Positions 15,724 through 18,235 of a stretch of DNA of 18,235 nucleotides are shown here, one piece after another; the stretch's first letter is position 1; each line of letters begins with the position of its first letter. Made by a program: the position numbers and the translations under genes. The stretch comes from Promethearchaeota archaeon (lineage in GTDB: Archaea > Asgardarchaeota > Lokiarchaeia > Sigynarchaeales > SOKP01): NCBI GenBank assembly GCA_019057775.1, contig JAHLWT010000312.1, positions 1-18,235 on the forward strand. The letters are read 5' to 3'. The notes under the pieces are model-generated. The model did not search any database. It was not told where the DNA came from and was given only the letters and a program-made list of their open reading frames with translations.

Positions 15724-16281
15724 TTACTTTAACGTGTTGAGAATTTCAATAGATAAACTTTCAAAAGCACTGTCAACATTTTCATTTAGTTTTGCTGAAG
15801 TCTCAAAGTATTCAACCCCTAAGTTTTTTAGCTTACCATCAATCATTTGGTGAGTAATTTCTCTTTTAAGATCCGATTTATTACCTACAATGACATAGGG
15901 AATAATCCCACTTAATTCCTTTAATTTTAATATCCAAAAATCAAGATTTTCGAAGGATGAGACATTATTTAAACTAAATATAACCATGGCACCTACAGCT
16001 TGTACGAAATAGTATTCATTTGCAAATAAGGCATGCTTTTGACCTCCCAAATCCCAGAAATAAAGTTTGAAACCTTTTTTTTTAATATCTTTTTTTAAAT
16101 TAGGATTGTCCAGATCGAGTTTTTCAACTATTTTATTTAATACTATTTCTTTTATTAAAAAATTAGCTCCGGTTGTTTGGTGGTATTCCTCACTAAATTT
16201 GCCATCTACATATTGAGCTAGTAAACTTGTTTTTCCAACACCTGCATCTCCACAAAGAATTACTTTTCCTCGGTAAGACAT
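15724..16281 (-). CDS. Ras-superfamily small GTPase
   Basis: A 185-residue complete G domain. G1 GDAGVGKTS (11-19), switch I Thr in HQTTGANF (34-41), G3 WDLGGQ (76-81), G4 NKSD (134-137) and G5 ETSAK (160-164) are all intact. WDLGGQ is closer to Arf/Rag-type G3 than the usual WDTAGQ of Ras/Rab. An approximately 20-residue Lys/Asp-rich insertion (DLDNPNLKKDIKKKG region, about 55-70) separates switch I and G3. No C-terminal Cys is present for prenylation, so membrane attachment, if any, uses other means. Such GTPases are abundant in Asgard archaea. It starts with ATG and stands between cofC and a TrmB-type regulator, on the same strand. Confidence 0.9.
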   Translation of the reverse strand: MSYRGKVILCGDAGVGKTSLLAQYVDGKFSEEYHQTTGANFLIKEIVLNKIVEKLDLDNPNLKKDIKKKGFKLYFWDLGGQKHALFANEYYFVQAVGAMVIFSLNNVSSFENLDFWILKLKELSGIIPYVIVGNKSDLKREITHQMIDGKLKNLGVEYFETSAKLNENVDSAFESLSIEILNTLK

Positions 16282-16396
16282 TTCACTTTATCCCCCATTT
16301 TATAATTAGTCTTAAGTATAATTCAAATTATTGCGATTTAAATTTAAATTTTTTCTATAAATTTGATATCAGCTTTTTCTTATTCTTTTAAAGATC

Positions 16397-17248
16397 TTAA
16401 CTTGAAAGTGAAAAAGGTTTTGTTTTAGGTGTTAATTGCATTAACTTGCATTCTGAAGTAACAAAATGCTTGAATAAATGCTCATAACCAACAATTTGTT
16501 TTGGAGTTCCATGTTCTAACCATAATCCCGAAGTATATTCAGGCGCCTCTCTTACACTATTTAGAGTTGTAAGCAAGAACTGGTTATCAGTTATTAGAAG
16601 TCCAAAAGGAATAACACTATCCCCTCCAATAGAATGCATAGTTACTGAGATCTTTAATAATTTCTTAATTTCCTCTTTTAAAACTTCATTATATTTTAGA
16701 GCAATAACAACCTGTAAATTAGCCGAAAATTTCTTGTTCCAAAGTTCTCTTAAAACCCAATCAAAGCCCCCTAATTCATGCATAAGTAAGTCTGGAGTTA
16801 TGATAAAAAAAATCCGTTCTTTTGCGGAATTAATCAGCTCTTTGATTTTCTTTCTTATTTTTCCTCGTGAATTGATAGACCAAACTCTTGGCTCTGACTC
16901 ATCTTTATTGATTTCTAATTCACTTATCACTTTTTCGAGAGATAATGTATCTTCAATCTTTTTTTTGTATCCATCACGTATTGCCTTAAAGATGCTTTTT
17001 ATAGGTATAACTTGATAATTTGCTCCTCTTTTTATTGGTTCCTTTTGAATAAAACCTTTTTCTATTAACCTATTTAGCGAATCATAAACTCGTGCTCTAT
17101 CTACACTTGAATGTTTTGCGATGTCAGCAGGGCTTAAAATCTTGTATTTACAGAGAGTTAGTAACACTTTAGAATCATTTTTTGTGAATCCTAATGATTG
17201 GAGTGCGCTCTCTATTTCGATTTTTTCTATATTATTTATTTCTGACAT
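16397..17248 (-). CDS. TrmB-family transcriptional regulator
   Basis: A 283-residue regulator. The N-terminal winged helix (about 12-80: LGFTKNDSKVLLTLCKYKIL, SPADIAKHSSVDRARVYDSL, NRLIEKGFIQKEP) is the TrmB signature. A short coiled segment (about 90-112) and a C-terminal PLD-like/effector domain follow (FFIITPDLLMHELGGFDWVL region; WLEHGTPKQIVGY near 247-259). TrmB proteins usually sense sugars, but this effector domain has no obvious sugar-site motif and the ligand is unknown. Target genes are not evident from the neighbours. A palindrome lies about 100 bases upstream of its start. Confidence 0.8.
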   Translation of the reverse strand: MSEINNIEKIEIESALQSLGFTKNDSKVLLTLCKYKILSPADIAKHSSVDRARVYDSLNRLIEKGFIQKEPIKRGANYQVIPIKSIFKAIRDGYKKKIEDTLSLEKVISELEINKDESEPRVWSINSRGKIRKKIKELINSAKERIFFIITPDLLMHELGGFDWVLRELWNKKFSANLQVVIALKYNEVLKEEIKKLLKISVTMHSIGGDSVIPFGLLITDNQFLLTTLNSVREAPEYTSGLWLEHGTPKQIVGYEHLFKHFVTSECKLMQLTPKTKPFSLSS

Positions 17249-17346
17249 AGCAAGATTAGATTCTGATAATCATATCTTTTTTTTGTTTTTCCTTTTTATA
17301 ATACTCTAATTAAAAATTTAATATTTTAATCTTTATTTTTAGAAAA

Positions 17347-17360
17347 TTAGAAATTTCTAA
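17347..17360. promoter_or_regulatory. 14-base perfect palindrome upstream of the TrmB-type gene
   Basis: TTAGAAATTTCTAA is a perfect palindrome about 100 bases before the regulator start. It may be an operator. A second short inverted repeat, ATACTT-A-AAGTAT, lies near 17391-17403. Confidence 0.3.
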
Positions 17361-17519
17361 AGGCTTTAGAGATGAAAGATCTCAAGCAGGATACTTAAAG
17401 TATTCTTGATTTATAAGGAATGGTTAATATATATTAAAAAAAAAAAGTTTAAGCCTATAATAAATGATATTCTAATTTTTTCAATTCTGTATTGATTAAT
17501 ATTTTTAAAATTTTAATTA

Positions 17520-17645
17520 GTGATTAATAATGAATTGCTAAGAAGTTTCGAATTAGTAAAAGACGTAAAAATTCAAAAATTTAAGGAATCAAGGCTTTTT
17601 CTAATGTTAAATAAAAAAATTGTTTTGTCGGAAAAATTAATGTAA
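17520..17645 (+). CDS. possible 41-residue microprotein
   Basis: GTG at 17520 opens a short frame reading MINNELLRSFELVKDVKIQK then FKESRLFLMLNKKIVL, ending in TAA at 17643-17645. The composition is that of an ordinary soluble protein, and AT-rich TATA-like sequence (near 17498-17509) lies at a distance suiting a leaderless transcript. A stop codon lies just upstream in frame, so it is not part of a longer gene. No family is recognised, and chance is possible. Confidence 0.3.
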   Translation: MINNELLRSFELVKDVKIQKFKESRLFLMLNKKIVLSEKLM

Positions 17646-17658
17646 CATTAATAAAACG

Positions 17659-17776
17659 ATCTCATTTTCGAATTATATGATCTCTTTAAAGAGATCTCAT
17701 AAAAATATTAATTCGAATCATAACATTTATATAATAGAAATGTGTAGTTATACTTAATTATAATCTCATAAAAATA
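17659..17776. promoter_or_regulatory. operator-like repeats and palindrome upstream of the histone gene
   Basis: The motif ATCTCAT occurs at 17659, 17694 and 17763, the last two inside an identical 14-base repeat ATCTCATAAAAATA (17694-17707, 17763-17776). Between the first two lies a perfect 18-base palindrome, GATCTCTTTAAAGAGATC (17679-17696), flanked by TTCGAATTA and TAATTCGAA. A TATA-like TTTATATAA lies near 17726-17734. The arrangement looks like a regulated promoter. Confidence 0.5.
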
Positions 17777-17809
17777 GATATTTAATAAATTTGTGGAGGA
17801 CTAAAAATT

Positions 17810-18049
17810 ATGGCTAAAAAGAAAGCGCCTGCAGCTAAAAAGAAATCTGATGGATATATCGCTAAGGCTCCAATTAGGAGATTAATGAAGAAAGAAGGAG
17901 CTGATCTGGTAGCAGCTGAAGCGCTTGACAAATTAATTGGATTTTTAGAATCTAGCGCCGCTACGGCAACCAAGGACGCAATAAAAGTCTGCAAAGCAGA
18001 TAAGCGTAAGCGTGTCACCGCCGCGGATATCCGTAACGCTACAAGATAA
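17810..18049 (+). CDS. archaeal histone with an N-terminal lysine-rich tail
   Basis: A 79-residue histone-fold protein that wraps DNA as dimers and larger stacks. Residues 1-14 (MAKKKAPAAKKKSD) are a basic, Ala/Lys/Pro tail absent from HMfA/HMfB but reported in some Asgard and other archaeal histones. The fold follows: helix 1 APIRRLMKKEGADLV, long central helix about 33-58, then the loop DKRKRVTAADIRNATR. The usual Arg-Lys-Thr loop 2 is KRKRVTAAD here. The protein ends directly after helix 3, slightly shorter than HMfB. It starts with ATG after a strong GGAGG. A T-rich terminator follows. Confidence 0.93.
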   Translation: MAKKKAPAAKKKSDGYIAKAPIRRLMKKEGADLVAAEALDKLIGFLESSAATATKDAIKVCKADKRKRVTAADIRNATR

Positions 18050-18077
18050 AGTAGTTTAGAGTCTAAACATTAAAGTA

Positions 18078-18095
18078 TTTTTTTTTCTTTTTTTA
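18078..18095 (+). terminator. T-rich terminator of the histone gene
   Basis: A run of Ts interrupted by one C lies about 30 bases after the histone stop codon, the usual archaeal oligo-T termination signal. No stable hairpin precedes it, as expected for archaea. Confidence 0.6.
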
Positions 18096-18186
18096 TTGTT
18101 TTATAATCTAAGTAGACCTTGAGAGAATTCTATATTTGGGGTTCTTGATCTTATAGTTAAAAATATAAGAAGAAAAAAAAAAGAAA

Positions 18187-18235
18187 TTATATAAATTTAA
18201 ACTTATTTCTGCGCTTTCTAAAAACGAAGGCTGTT
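18187..18235 (-). CDS. possible 3' end of a minus-strand gene entering from the right
   Basis: On the minus strand an open frame enters at the window edge, reads AFVFRKRRNKFKFI and stops at TAA (18189-18187). A T-rich stretch follows on that strand (18186-18171), which would suit its terminator. Only about 15 residues are visible, so the product is unknown and the call is tentative. Confidence 0.3.
   Translation of the reverse strand, partial: TAFVFRKRRNKFKFI

Noticed and set aside
17782..18018. Minus-strand 78-residue frame over the histone gene
   Set aside because: It is the antisense shadow of the histone, caused by its Ala/Lys-rich codons.
1..18235. CRISPR arrays, tRNA or rRNA genes, insertion sequences
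   Set aside because: No regularly spaced repeats, no tRNA-like fold with CCA-type ends and no transposase motif were seen.

Overview
The window looks like a piece of an Asgard archaeal genome, most like the Lokiarchaeia, although I could not run a phylogeny. It is AT-rich. It carries an archaeal histone with a lysine-rich tail, a Ras/Rab/Arf-type small GTPase, archaeal-type uS13 and uS4, a TrmB-type regulator and the F420 biosynthesis enzyme CofC. It also carries an HdrA/MvhD redox locus whose in-frame UGA codons are best read as selenocysteine (Sec). Lokiarchaeota are known to use Sec with eukaryote-like SECIS elements, so the assignment and the codon reading support each other.

Layout. Positions 1-3000 hold poorly conserved small membrane proteins between decayed gene fragments. 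One fragment (110-453, minus) is a frameshifted relative of the intact membrane-anchored winged-helix regulator at 2941-3969. That regulator is divergent from an ABC-2-type transporter cassette (4159-6469: ATPase, permease, small exported membrane protein). Positions 6554-7565 encode uS4 and uS13 on the minus strand. Positions 7696-11739 (minus) form a redox cluster: hdrA, then mvhD, then an FrhB/FdhB-like F420 oxidoreductase. Positions 12075-14904 (plus) hold a small basic protein, seryl-tRNA synthetase and a coiled-coil protein. Positions 14907-17248 (minus) hold CofC, the small GTPase and the TrmB-type regulator. A 560-base spacer with operator-like repeats precedes the histone gene at 17810.

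The main result is the redox locus. Plain ORF calling breaks HdrA into pieces and misses MvhD completely. Read through four UGA codons, hdrA is one 667-residue protein with Sec at 19 and 203, and mvhD is one 142-residue protein with Sec at 20 and 71. Every UGA falls at a position that is Cys in the family. A hairpin begins two bases after the mvhD stop codon and has the spacing of a eukaryotic-type SECIS (AUGA, 12 nt, AAA, then GGAA). The hdrA-mvhD spacer is only 21 bases, so if this hairpin is the SECIS, one element may serve both cistrons.

Functionally, the FrhB-like protein would exchange electrons with F420, MvhD would relay them, and HdrA would bifurcate or confurcate them. The HdrBC and MvhAG partners are not in the window. 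CofC, about 3 kb from hdrA, fits an F420-using organism.
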